Assembly: GCA_003342895.1 (NCBI GenBank)
Contig: PTFA01000394.1
Span: forward strand, 1 to 64,000
DNA length: 64,000 nucleotides
Direction: 5' to 3'
From: Casuarius casuarius
Lineage: Eukaryota; Chordata; Aves; Casuariiformes; Casuariidae
Positions 39,801 through 54,000 of the stretch are shown here, piece after piece. Every line of letters begins with the position of its first letter. Within the stretch, counting starts at the first letter, position 1. Both the position numbers and the translations under genes were made by a program. The notes under the pieces are model-generated. The model had not been told where the DNA came from, searched no databases, and was given only the letters and a program-made list of their open reading frames with translations.

Positions 39801-42800
39801 CTAGGTTCTTCTCCTTGTTGTACTCTAATTAGTGTTTCTGTCTGGAGTATGTTAATTATTCTGAGTCTACTGAATAAGAGCATGCATCTTTGGAAGGGTT
39901 TCAAGTGCACAGTCACTCCCGTAAGTTTGCATGCTTTTTCTGGCATTAACAAACTCAGTGATTTTTATGTTTATAGGATGATATTCAAGTATTAATTCTC
40001 ACCTTGAGACAAACATATTCTTTTCATTTCTTTTTCTTTTTATGCGCTAACTGGAAGAGCTGTGGGGTGACAAAACCTTTTAAACATTTAGAACAATATT
40101 TTCCTAGCACAATTTTGATAAAATCCCCACAGCGAAGCTTCTCGGTGCCGCCATCCGCATGCTCTCAGAACGCTCTAGCAGAGGCCTTCTCAAGTGAAAA
40201 ACATGCAGCTTTTCGTTTCTGTTCCTAGAGCTTTTCTTCTATAAAGTGAATACTTTTCAAACTAGACTACCTCAGACCAAGAACATTCCCTTCAGTTTCA
40301 CTGAATCCCAATAATGGCAATAAAAATATTACAAAATATTGCAATGTTACAGTTTGCCAAACATCTCAACATGCATGGTGCTGAGCACTCTGCTCTACCT
40401 TGAGCAAAGCACATTAAGCCCAAGCTGTAAGCGCGTTAACAGTCGCATTAATTACTGTCTGGATTGAAGTGTCAGTTCTCAGTACAGCTCAGGTTTCAAA
40501 CCCAATGGGCAGACTGCAATTTACAGTTTACTAAATATTAAAGCAGAGGGTGCTTATGTCCTATGGCAAACTCCAGTCTAAGGATCCTCTGGAATTTCCT
40601 GCTCTTAGCTCCTTAACTCAGGAGGAGAAAGGGATATGCCGTCCTTCTTTGACTAAAGTAACCTCTGTGTCTGGTACAGGGAGACAGAAAGGAAGAGAGG
40701 AGGTGGAACAGAAGGGAGCAAGGCACTGCTGAACACAGCCATGAGAGCATGGCGGTCAGAAGGTCACAGAAATAGCAAGCTTGGGGGTCTGAGCTTTAGT
40801 GGAAAGAGATTTGGAACTGTAAAGACACTGGCTGCTGTGGTTCAATTCCTGTTACATTCACAGAAACAGGATAGGTACTGAAGTAACACCTAGCGCTCTC
40901 ATCAATCTCTTCACCTAGTGGAAACAAACTACATAGTCCCATGTTTACTAATCACTCGTGTCAGAAGATGCAAAGTTTGAAGTCATACATGCTAGGAAAA
41001 AGCAGTTATTTTCTTAACAAGAGGACTGACACTGTAACAAGAGTAACGCAGAGAAGATGCTTTTGTGCTCTCAGCCACTACAAATCTGTGCTGGTGCAAA
41101 GTCCCATGCTGTTCCAGTATGGCAGTAGTCACAATATTTTTACATATAACCATTTTCTTTGCAAATCATTTAGTCAATGTGGAAGATAAATGGTTGTGCT
41201 TAGCAAACAACGCCTGCATGAGTTTGGTAAAATCTGCTGATAATATTCCCATATTTTGGCAACCGCCTGATGGAAGGAGTGAAGTTGCTGAGTGACAGAT
41301 TTTCCTATTTACACTTTGCATAAGCTTTGGTTAGTGTAGGAAGCTTCTGGTCTGCGTGACAGAAATTAATTTGTCAAATGCTACATTTAGTGCAGAACAC
41401 GTTTTTCCAGCTCATTAGTCATTTCACAGTCTTGGCCCAGAAAAACCTTGTTGGCATTCTCCTTTCTGTTCCTTTAGCTTTTTATTTGTAATTTGTTGAA
41501 ACAACTCAAGATTTACATGTAAATTTTAAAGGGAATAGCTTTAAGTTTGTATTTCTAAAGCTCTGGTGTGAAACAGAGCTTGGCAGAGTTATGTTTTTTA
41601 AAGTGACAATCTTTTTTTTTCTTAGATGTCACTGCAAGGATATACTGAACTTACCTTCTAACCCCCAGTATTTTCTCTCACTGTTCATTTATTCTGTAAA
41701 ATGCTTCTGATCTGTCTTGTGAGAATATGACTTTTACTGATTTCTTTATGTACATATGAACTCATGGATCTTTGTTTTCATCAGGATAGTCATGAAATAG
41801 TTCTGCTGAAGATCACTGATGCTGATTTACAGGTGGAATGGGGGAGCTGGGGAAAGGGAAAGATCCAGAGCCAGGAGGCCTATTGAGAGCTGAGAATAGA
41901 AGTATGAAAGGAGGGGCAAGGAGAAAAGAAACAACTGGAAGGCTGAAGAGAGAAAAAAAAGGTAGGAAATCAAACAAGGAAAGGTAGAGATAAAAATTAA
42001 GAAAGATCATCCATCACTGCATAATGAGAAAGTGTACCCCAGGCTACAGACAAGCTGCATGGAAGTAAGAGTGGGCAAGTCTTTGTTCTTGAAAGAGGAA
42101 ATACGGTGACTGTGTGAAGAGTAAGGTTGACTGATGGATGTGAATAGTTGAGACTCAATACAACAACAGAAAGATTGATAGAGGCTAGAGAGATTATGGG
42201 TAGTCAGCCTGCCTGCCTTCTACATGTCCTTTCATGAATTGCAGGTCAGCTCTGCACATTTATCACATGTGAAGTTTCAGAAAGAAATTCCATGAAGGGA
42301 AAACTTCACAAAATGCAGTAATTCCCCTTTTCACCTGTTAACGTCTATTTTTTCTGGTAAGTACTGTTGAAGAGGGAAATGGAAGAGGCATGGTAAGGGA
42401 GGAAGGAGTGGGAAAAAAAGGTCTTTCATTTTCTTTTTACGTGACTTTCACTCAGAATCTTTCCCTTGCTTTTGTTTCTATAGTCTTGTAATAAGCTGTA
42501 TCAGCTTTCTTTTTAATTGTCACTTCTTTCATCCATTTAATTGTGAGGTAGCTTATTTCTCTAAAATGACACAGGGATTGTCCTGTTTTTAATACTCCTT
42601 ATAGTGATTTATGCCACTTCCTCATCTTAGATACTTAAGAGATGCATATATCCTAAATTTTCTATAGCATTTTCTTCTTTTCCTTCTCCTAAATCTTCCT
42701 TATAGTGAATCTACTCTCTATTAAATATCTTTATTTTGTGATTTAAGAAACAGATTATTAGGCTTTTTGTTTTGATTTGTGTCAAACTATGTCATCTAAG

Positions 42801-45800
42801 AGCTCACCTGGTTAATGCTTTCAGTGATCATTAGTGAATAGGTGCATGTTACTAAATTCTTCAAGGTCCTTAATATATTTGGTATCCTCTGAAGAGCAAT
42901 CACCAATATTGTATGTGCAAATTAGTCTTTTAAATGGATGGAAGGTCTGAGAGCTATTATACCTTCTTCTTGTTTGGTGTCTGCAATGATTACAAATGCT
43001 AGTTATACATCTTGGAGGCTATCTTGAGCCTTAAACTGAACCTCTTTAATCATTTATTGTGAGATAAATGGGTCATTTACCACAGTAAAATACATGTCTC
43101 TTTACATTCTTAAATGCAGTACTGGTCTGTCTCCCTAAATGCACCTAGTGGAGGTAAGAACATGTAGCATTAAGGAACAGTCTGTACTGACTCCAGTTTT
43201 TCAGCAGGGTCATGTCATCTGCATAAATTGAAGAGGCATTGGGCAAGCAGCTTTAAAATGATCTGTCTTCTGTGCAAGGGATATTTTTCTGAATCAGAAG
43301 ATATTTTCTACTTGAATAAACAAATCAGCATGTTCAAGGATTTCAAGGATACCTGAAGTGGGCCAACTCAAGAAGTTTGCAATTTGGAGTAGGGAAGTAG
43401 AACTGGTATCGTATTATTTGGTTATATAATATGTCTATAGTTGAATGCTGTAAAAGTAACTCTTTTGCTCCTTAATGATCATAGATTCAAAAATAGTCTA
43501 GCTCTTCGTTAATTATGGGATACATCAGGTCTCCTTGAAGATTATTGTATTTGGTTAAAAAAATCTGTATTTTAAATTTCAAGCCACATTCCTGATGAGA
43601 AAAATTAATTTAAACTGACATAGCACAGCCAAGCTCCTGAGTCACACATCTGCTGTCAAGGAGTAAACTTATTTTCTTTTCCTGTTTTTTTATAGAATCT
43701 TGTGACATCAAAGGGAAATCTCTATTCAAAAATTCTGTTGCAAAAAGCTGTGATACCTCCAGGAAAACATGTTCTACTTCCCAAACTGACTTAGATAACT
43801 AGAAAGCTAAAGTGACCTTGACATTTGTAAATCTTTTAAAAGGTACCATCTACCCTCAGGATATGAAATTCCATTTTAGAACTAATGTTTACATTAGGAA
43901 CTAATAGGTACCACTGTAGCCAATTTAAAATGAATTTAGTGTGCAGCAAAAATGCTTCAAAGTATCCTAAAAAATGGAGCACATATCAAATGTCACTGAA
44001 ATGGAGATGATATTAGTAACAAACTGCATACAAGGGCAAGTTTTAGTCATCTATTTTCTTTTGTGTCTTCTGTGACTACAATACAAGCATATCATTAAAA
44101 GCTGGATACTTACAGTATTCTTACTCAAGCAAAACTCCCACTGAAGTCAAATGATGGCTGTGGAACTGGATCCGAAATGTGTAAATGTAGCGCAAATTTT
44201 TCTTAAGGTGGTTTGAATCTGTATCATAAAACCGGAGGACTTAATTCTAATATATAGTCCTTAGAAGATAAAAAGATTGTGACTAGTCATGGCACAATCA
44301 GCTCCCTAAAGTCATCACCCAGCCATCTGGCATGGGCCACAGCCAAGTTCTTCCAGAAACTAAGAACTGCCAAAAATCCCAGATGGCCTCCCTAGGGAAA
44401 TAGAAGGCACTTTGACTTTACGTCCTATGTATTTGACAAATAGGAACCAAAAACAAAAACAAAACAAAACCTTCATCCAGATCCTTGAACACAGAGCATT
44501 CCACCCTACATAAGAGGATAAACTGTGACGCTACCTCTTGTGTCTGAAGGCTCGTAGCTCTGTTACGAATTGAAATGAAGAGCGCTAAAGGTGTGTGACT
44601 AAAAGCACCTCAGCCAGCCACTCTAATTCAAAAATCTTGTTAAATAAATTATTTCAGAGCCAGGAATAGGACTAAGGCCAGTTTAGAATTAAAAAGTGTT
44701 GAAAGCCTTAAGACTTTTTCTCCAAGCCTCTGGGACCTCCCCGCTGAGATTCAGCCCAGCTGGCTGAATGGATGAAGAAGACACTGCAATACAGTGCAAA
44801 CATACCCAAGCTTTCTTTAAACCAGCACACTCTTCACAGTGTAAGGTTCAACACAGCTTGTGTAAGATTCCCAAAGAGCAAGACGAATTAGCCTATGTCA
44901 AGCTCTGTGCTTCTAAGAGCAAACCGCTACCAGTTCCCAAGCTGGTTAGCCTAATGGTAGCTCAGGTTCACCTTAGGAACACCATCGACGCTTGCTGTAA
45001 CTGCGCTATAGCTATAACTCAGATGTCACTTCAAGTGGTGCTACAGCACTCTCCTAACAAATGCTTTTCTGAGTGGTTGTGAGACCCTGAGGTAAACTAT
45101 ACTGTGTGCAGATTAACAAACTGTGAAAACTAGCATTTGAATCCTACTTGGAAATCTCTTATAATCCACCTCTTTCTTTCTTTAAATTATTTTTGAAAAC
45201 CTACAAAGTCACCATACATTTTTGGTTTTGTGAGTGAAATATTCTACAGAAATCAGTGACACAACACTGCCAGAGGAGAAATATAAACTTCCTAGGCAAT
45301 CCAAAGCAGAGTAAAGTAAAAGATATAGCAAGCAGTTCCCATGTAATTCTGGAAGTACTCTGGAGTAATTTTGATGATTGTTTTGGCACGTAGGCAGGAA
45401 AGGGTTATAGTGTCATTATTGGCATAAGCTAACTTGTGCTGCTGTCAGAAGTGGCAGTCCCTCCACCTTTGGCCATGTTCTGCTGTCTCCCCTGTGTTGG
45501 CAGACTGCTGATATGGCCCTGCCACCAGGCTTGCTGATCTGGCTGAAAGCTAACCCAACAGCAACAGAATTGTTTCGCTTTAGACATCTGCCTGAGATGC
45601 TTCTGCTACAAAAAGAGATTACCTGTCCAAGGACAGATGCAGACTCCTCCAATGAGTAATGCAGACCACTTTTAAGTTAGTAACATCCCTACGATGACTC
45701 TAGGGATTGTTAAACTAGACTTCGCAAATAACGCCTCAAAGAGCTAACTATGAATGCTAATGTTTATGTTCATTTTTGACTATGTTGTTTGCAAACAAAG

Positions 45801-48800
45801 TGCCTAAGTGAGGTGCCTGCATGTTAAAAAGCAGAAATAGCTGTTCTAAGGTAAGAGTATTCCATGCTAATGTCATTTGTTCCTTGGTAGTTGTTTCAGT
45901 TTTCCATCAAAGTTGAACAGACAAATCATATGCCGTACGCACGCTGTAAAGGAAAACGGATGCCTCAGTTTCCACTCATGAAAATGGATGAGTCTTTGGT
46001 TGTGGAGCATTAATTGATAGAAATAACAGGTCACTGTGTGTCAGAACTCTAAATGATGAATGGCTTTGAGAGAAATAATGGGATAACTATGGACAGGCAC
46101 ATAGAAGATATGAAAAATAAAGTATTTTCTTGACAGTTCTCAAGTTTTCTACAATCCATTTAAGCCTTTTTGAGCAAGTGTTGTGACATGATATGTTTAT
46201 GAGTTGGGTTTTTTTGTTGTTTCTTTTTTTTTTTTACTTTGGGTAGACCATAGGAATAGCAAACTAAAAGTTTTTGTAATAGTTTTATCAAAAAGTTTTC
46301 TATTCAAAATTCAATTCTTGTTTTTTCTTAAACATTCATAAAGGTCATATTGCAGCATGCTGAATCAACTATAAATATTTCCTGTGAGTTTGATTTTATT
46401 TCCAAAGTTGCTGACCTGACTTCTATGTGTGATTTTGTTTTGGATAACCATCTGGGAGACATCTGTTAAACTGTAATCTCTCCCAGACAGCAAACATGTT
46501 CTACAGTATGAATGTAAAATGCTGAGTAACCTTCCAGCACAATACAAGTGTTCTTTAATAAATAGCAAACAGTAAATAATAAAACTGACCAAAATGTTGC
46601 TTGGATTCTGTCCATAACTGTGAATAAGAAGTACTTGGTGACCTTGTATTTGATTAAAATTCATCAATAGTTCAGCATTTTTGTTCAATATCTGTCTGAC
46701 TTTCATATATCACTATATCCTTAGAAGAACCTAGCTTGTCTTAGAAAAACCTTGTTTGTAACTTCATGTTACAAACTGAGTTGTCCCATTGCCTTCAGCT
46801 ATCCCAGTAGGATTTAAGAAATTCATAATAATTCAGAAGGTGACTATACTGGTGTTACTGTATATATTCAGATGTGTTTGCAGGATTTTCAACCATATTA
46901 TTACAAGCTATATAACTTTCACTTTTTAAAAGAGTTGTGGGTTTTTTTCTCTCTCAGAGCAATGCATACACAATATAAGCAAAAAAACCCCTCAGTGGAG
47001 ATGGAGGCTCCACATCCATAAATGTTGAGTTTATCTGTAGTGTTTCAGAAACTCTCCAGGAAAGACAAAGTCTCTGTTAGCTATGTTTTCATTTTAAGCC
47101 AGCCCTCTGTGTAGTCGAACTCATGCCTTCCCATTAAGAATCCACTAATTTGGCTTGTTTTATTCTAGCATTATAAAAATGAACTAGTTAGGAAAAAGTA
47201 TAAAAAACTGCACAAATTATCTCACTATACTGCAAACATTGTAAGGCTTAGAATAAGCTGTATCTTTTCAATTAAAACAGTGTGTTTTTAATTAAGGAAA
47301 TGTATCTTTTCCTTTAGAAGTATATGGTCATGACATCTTTTATGACATTAGCTAGTCAGTAAGAGCCTTATCTTCATCATTAACAGGGCATAATACATAT
47401 GTCTTTTCACATTTAATTCCTTCACCGTTGAAGAAGAGTAATTCCCAGTGAACATCACTGGACTAGAGTAATTCCCTGGTGTATTACACTGTAAAATAAA
47501 TCTGTCATTATTACTTAACATTGTAATTCTATGCCACAGAAGCAATGGACTTGCTAACTATAGATGATACTACTGAACACTTGAACATTTTTTTAATATG
47601 TATAATATGTCATGCTTGCTTGGCTTACTAAGTATACTAGGAAATGAATTACAGGAGTATATCTTTTTAGTAATTGTGCTTGCATATGATTATGCTTAAA
47701 TAAGGGTAAATCAACAATTAAATCAACATCTTTCAAATAGCTTGGTATATAAAAATACTTCTCTTTTTATTACTTACAGTAAGTACACTGCAAAATCATT
47801 CATTGATGAAAGAAATAAGTCATCCCTCCAAAGAAGCTTAAAAGTCGGTGAAGGAAAAATGGTGTAGTTCCCTCTTATTTTAGAGACTGAGAGCTGACAT
47901 TACAAGCAGTTAGAGAAAGCAGCAATTTAGAAAATGTTATGTCTCATGTTGGTGATGTGTTCCTAGGAAACACAAGGGAACAGACCTAATTCGATTTCAC
48001 GTTTCTTTATCATTTCTTCTGCGTCCTGGTTACCATTTACTTAGAAAGTGTGAGGACAAGTATGACACTGGCAGGATGGGAGCTCAGAGAGACCCAGCAC
48101 TGAAATATCCTGACCGCACACTAGACTGCCTGTGCTGCCAGGATTTGCTCAATTATCTTGGACAGCTGTGTTCTCCATGGTCACTAAATCATGCTAAGCC
48201 ATTCTCTTGTACAGTCTCCAGTACAGTCTCTACTTTTATAATGTGACTTAAAATCATTCTCATAAAACAGCCTCTGTTCATATGCTTCAGAAAAATCATG
48301 CTACAGCTGACATGTTGCCAGAACTAAAGCCTGTAATAGGCTTCATCCCACTTTAATATAGGACTGAATCATCTCTGAAGTTTGCTGCTTTTGCATCAAA
48401 AATACAATCAAATAATGTATTCTAATCCATCAAGGAAAAGAGCTGGTTTTCCCTTCCTTTATGCTGCAGGCACCCAGAAGTGACAGGATATTGGGTCTGT
48501 GGACTTGTCTAAACTAACGTTGCATGTAAAAATTGAGAAAGGCATCAGGAAGCAGTTATCTGAGTGAAACCAGACATATCACATGTCATTTTCTAAAACG
48601 TAACATCAGCTAAAAAGTCTACTAAGAAAGTTGCATCGTGCTTGTGCTTGTCTTTTTCTGACTAGGTCACAGCAACAAATATCAAAGATGTCTCAGCAAT
48701 CTAGAAAGAGCTACTGCAAATAAGGATCATCCATCAATGCCAACACAGTTTAAGCCAGTTGGCACTGCGATAAGTTTCTATGCAAGATGCAAGACAGCAG

Positions 48801-50844
48801 GGATTCAGTACCTTACAAATATAAGACAGGTACATTTAAAACAAGGTCCAGTAAGTTTATGGCAGGAATGCTTACCTAAATGTGAGAAAAAATTCATGAG
48901 GCAGGTAGCTAAGTCTGGTGCTAATTTTTATCTTTCCTACGTATAACCTTAAAAATACCTCTGACCTGTAAAGTCTATTCATATCCAGTGCTTTCTTATT
49001 GGACTTTATCTTCTCTGGCTTGCTTACCATGCATCTTGTCTGAAACTGAGCCACAGTCCTATGAGAACGGCATAGATGTAGAGGACCATTTAGAGACTGC
49101 AGGACTGAAGTTGCTGGGCCTTATCCACTGTCTGTTGAAATACATAAGGTTCCTTCCATTAATCTTAATGAGTTTTGGAAAAGCTGCATATATAATAAAT
49201 CTGCTGAGGCAAGACCTTCTTTTACACTATGTTTCTGCTGGATCTGTCCCAGTCAGTTACAGTTTGCAGTATTACTTTGAGACAAGTAAAAATTATCATT
49301 TAAAGGAAGCTTAAATTCCAAGCTGAGAATATTGAATATTCACAGTTGTGTGAATTTTGATCCCTCGATCCAGATCAGTGTGAATACGTTGAATGAAACT
49401 TTGGGCAAGTCCTGAAAAAAGATTTTATTTATTATAAAAAACTACCATTTTCTAACAAAACATCAGTTTATCTTTAATAAATTTACGCTTGTACAGTATG
49501 GTTGCTTCTCTAATGGGCATGTGTGTGTAACTTGTGTTTGGTTCAGAATATAATGTGTAATTTTACTCTGGAAAGTTACTTTTACTGCTGTTCACCATTT
49601 AAGCCAACAGCTGATGGAAAATGAAATCAATTCTCTTCTGAATTACCCATCCTCAGTATAACTGATAAAAAACCTGATCTGTTTGATAGTATTTTAATAC
49701 TGTTTGAATGAATATCATTGACCCTTATTTAAAACTGTTCTACCATTGAAAATGACTGTCTTGCATGGAAGAAACGGAGAATATATTCTGATTTCAGAAC
49801 CTAGTTGTTGGTGGTAATGCAGATCCAGAAAGAATTCCAATTAGGATGAATTTGGAGGGTTTGGAACAAGCAAGTCAGGTCTGTGTTACTTGGAAACTCA
49901 CCAACATTGATATGCGTATCATAGGATATAATAAAGCCATGCCAATTTTAGGAGGATTAGACTGTAATAAATTTGGTGGGAAAAGTTAAAATGAAAAGTA
50001 CAACATTTTTATTCCTCATAATGAATGAAACTTTTTATATCCTGATTTGATGCTACAAAAAATCACTGATAAGGAGGTCACTCAAGGTCAAAAAATTCAA
50101 AGATGATTTTCTTATTCTGTGGTCTATGAGCCTCTCATTTTTGGATCAGAAAAGGCCAGGTCTGACAGCTTGTCAGTCCAAATAGTCTAGGTAAAGAAAT
50201 TTAATTTCTCTTAATTTCTTTTTTGTCATTTTGACAGAAAAGGTGATTTTCTGTTGTTCTCAAAGTCCAACTCTGCTTGGTTGAATAGCATAAAATGTGA
50301 GGGTTATCACAGTTTTCGTGACAGGGTTGATTGTTCTCTGGCTATTACACATATGTGATCTGACAGTAAGAAGGAGTTAGAATATATGCATTATAACATA
50401 CATTACTGTATGTCTCTAAAAAAAGAGTGAGAGAGGTCATATCAAGAAATAATGGTTATTTCTTTGTCAAGACAAAATGGGCAAAGATAAATGTCTTTAT
50501 GGTACGTATCCAGATGATTGCAGATATGCTGATGTTCTCCTCAAATGCATCATTGTACATATGCTAGGCTGTCTTTTCTCTCTTAAAATTTTATTCCTCA
50601 GTTTTAACTGCCTAAGCTTTGAGATTTGTGAATATGTGTGAAAAGAGAACAATTGGACATGAATCATCTGTATGAGTAACTCATGTATGTCCTTGTCAAA
50701 GAATATATCACAGATAGAGACTGATAACGAGCGTAAATGAATGAGTGAAGTCAAACAGAAATAATGCAGGATTCTGCAGTGAGTATGCCACAGACAGGAG
50801 TACTGTTAATTGAGAAAGATACTGGGAATCTTTTTAAAACCGGA

Positions 50845-51050
50845 CCACCCTGCTGTGGCCTTCTCTTCCCGCTTGCTGTGCCCTCCTCCCCTTTGGACTT
50901 TTTGCTCCTTGCTGCCTGCCTCCGAAACCGGTGCTGCTGCATCTGTGCCCACCTCCGCCCCCTCCTTCTGCGAGCAGCCAGCTCCCCAGCTCCACCGTGC
51001 TCTCGCTGCCAAGCCAGATCCCACGCTAAGAAGCCTGGTACCTTCAAAGA
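50845..51050. other. Isolated GC-rich, pyrimidine-rich patch
   Basis: About 200 bp rich in C and T on the plus strand, in AT-rich surroundings, with open frames of 70-106 codons on both strands. The translations are low-complexity and resemble no family I know. Could be a decayed retrocopy, an LTR remnant or a regulatory island. Confidence 0.5.
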
Positions 51051-51059
51051 GGCCAAGAC

Positions 51060-54000
51060 TGCTCTCTCAAAAGTTACAATATAGTCTAACCAAATATTTA
51101 CATAGTAATATAAAATCCTAGTGGAAAAAAGACCCTGGCAGTTTTTACCACAAGATAGGCAGGTAAAGTAAGCATTTTGTTACTCACCTTGATTGACTGT
51201 AGCTCCTCTCAAATTTTACAGCAGAACTGCTAGTGCATTTTAATTATTCGGGGACACAAATTTTTTTGTTAGGGAGGACAAAACCTAAAAATGTACCGAA
51301 CTATGAAAAGAAGAAAGAAGCAGGATAGGACTGGTATGGCTTTTAAGATTTGCAGTGGCCATTTATGCTTGTAATCAGCTAAATGGAAAGATAAACATTC
51401 TGATTAACCTTAAGTTACCGTTAAACTGTAGTGCTGAAATGCACCGATACCAAGGAACAATACAGTTAGAAATAAATAAATAAGAGGTTTAAATCATGGG
51501 GATGAAAATTAAAGCACAATCTATTATATAAACCTGTCCATTTAGGATATCATATTGCATTTCAGCTCCACTACTGGGCTTTTATTAACATCTACTGTTG
51601 CTTTGGTGGGGTAGGCTGATAGTATAACTGTTCGGATTCTGCAACATAAAATACTACACATTCCTCACCTATTTTTTCCTTCCCCCTGATAGTAAGTAAT
51701 TTCCTAATGTAGATCCCAGTGTCATATGCTAATAGTCACCTCTGCAGCACTGCAAGACGTAATCTAGTGAAAAGGATCTGTTAAATATATGCTGTACCCT
51801 ATTCTAGATGAGGACAATGGAAATCTCTTATTCTGGGGTGGTTTACCCCCCTCATGACAGAATTCAAAGCAAGCCTTTTCCATTTCTGCCAATAGAGGCA
51901 ATGGATTGAAGGAGTGAGATGTTATGTCAGGACAGCCTGAGAATATTAACAGCTGACCGATGGGGACTTTAATCTGTCCCTCTTCTGCTTGTGCAGAAGG
52001 GCTGTGCTCATCATTATATGGAATAGCTGTGGGAAATGCAGAAATAGACCCTAACATCCCTGCATCCAAGCCCAGTAACAACACTCCTCTTACAAACCCT
52101 TGCCCAATTCTCCATCTGTGCTGTGCACTGAGAAAGAGTGCGCTACAGGAAGGGGAACTATAGGATAAATACTATGACATATCTATCCTGTACTCCAGGA
52201 CCAATCTAGCCAGTACAGCACAGAGTTCAGCATGAGCAAAATGATTTTGTCAATAACTGTTTGGCTTTCCCAAGTAGGCTATAAGTAAAGCAAAAGCACA
52301 GATCTCTACCACGTGATGGAAGTGATAGACTGATACTGTTATGGCAGATGAACCACTTTTTGGCAAATAGAGCACATACTTGTCAGAGAGTTAAACTGCT
52401 ATTTGGAAATGAGGTGGATTGCTTAGAGTTGGGATACTTGGACTATAATCCTGATTCCAGAAGACATATACTCCTTAAGATTACAGTCATCACACACAGG
52501 CATATGGATGTACCATATTCATTTTGAAAAGCTGATGCAATTGTGGGTTGGCTACTTTGGAGAGCAGTTTCTTTTCCCAGCTGTGTCACTGCTGGATGTT
52601 AGTTTGTAATAACTTATATTAACAGCTAAAAATGTTGAGTGAAGGAATGTTAAGGAAATATAGGAACGAAAAGATGCTGGCCTAGCAGTTAAACAGAGGT
52701 TACTGGGCATTAAGAGATTTAACGAGTGGTTCTCAGGTAAGCAGAATAAGTGGATTTAAGCTAGGTCTCTATTACATCTGTCATTCAGGGCTTTCTCAAA
52801 ATAGGGAGAGTTGTGCCGATGTAACCATTTAGAATAGTAAGTTGGTACCCCTAAGGTGGACCCTTCATAGACATTTCCTATAGTAGTGTAAAATGGTATC
52901 ATGATGATTCTGTCATGTAACACACTGAAGTATATTACATGCAAGCCAAAAAGCTGCAGGGCCTATGAGATGTTGGTACATATTGGAGCATATTTCTACT
53001 AGCATTTGTACCACCAGTGCAAACAGGACTCTGAGACCCAGGCAATGCAAGGGATCTCTTTCAAGGCTAGGACGAGTCACTGAAGCTGTTATGACATGTC
53101 GCCTGTAATTTGGCACAGGCTGGGTGATGCGTTTGTGAAACAATATGTTTCATTAATCAGAAATGCTTTGGCATTTCAATGAGTTACTGTCTTTGCCAGT
53201 TTTCCCAGTTTTGAAATAGAATACACTATGTTCTTTCTTCTGTGTGCCAACATACCATTAGAGCTGTTTCAGAACAGTTTATAACTGTGTGTCAATACAA
53301 TATGATTTCTTTTCAGGAAGTAATTTGGAATATGCCCCTCCATGTAGTACCAGTTAAAGCCTGAGTGCCAAGAGATGCTGACCTCTGCATTTCCTGTGAG
53401 ATTTTGATGGGAGCTCAAGAAGTATGTTGGCTGTGCAAGCCAGCCCTAAGTAATATGCTTGATAAATCAGGCAAGCAAAATTTATGCCAGTTGCAGTAGC
53501 TGTCATTTATATCCAAAGTCTGTATTAAATTTGGCTGGCTGTCTATGGATGGATTTATATAGATAAACTTTTCTCATTATTGGCAAATAAGATTTCCCTT
53601 TCTTCCATATGCAAGATCACATCACATTGGAAGTATGCTTAGAATTAGACCTATTTTTTCCAATCAAATATATTGTCTGTATTTGTTATTGCTTATATAA
53701 CTTCAGGCGTCACCAAACAAAAAATGACCAAGGATTTTAGCCCTTGGCCTGATTTGCATCCAGAAAACTTGTATTTCCTCAGTTTTCTTGGCAAAAACTT
53801 CTTATCAGGCTGGAAAATTATAAAAACTGTATTTTTAGGACTTTCCTCGTCTACTTAAGATATTACAGAAAAACTAACAAATATTTTGGAAAATGCAAAT
53901 GCAATCTCGAAATTGCATTTTGGAAAGCTACCAGTGGCAGCTATTGGCAAAGCAGAATGTGCAAAAAGGGGAAAATAAAAGCAAAACACAGAAGGTGAAT

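Larger units (their letters stand above)
34367..50840. other. Gene-free AT-rich sequence
   Basis: Scattered frames under about 115 codons only, none with domain-like sequence. Contains small perfect inverted repeats at 36188-36201, 36214-36238 and 36811-36829. Probably intergenic DNA toward COL11A1, the expected next gene in vertebrates, of which no exon is visible here. Confidence 0.55.

Noticed and set aside
44768..45082. Plus-strand frame of 104 codons.
   Set aside because: No recognisable domain, no splice or promoter context, composition like the surrounding AT-rich DNA.
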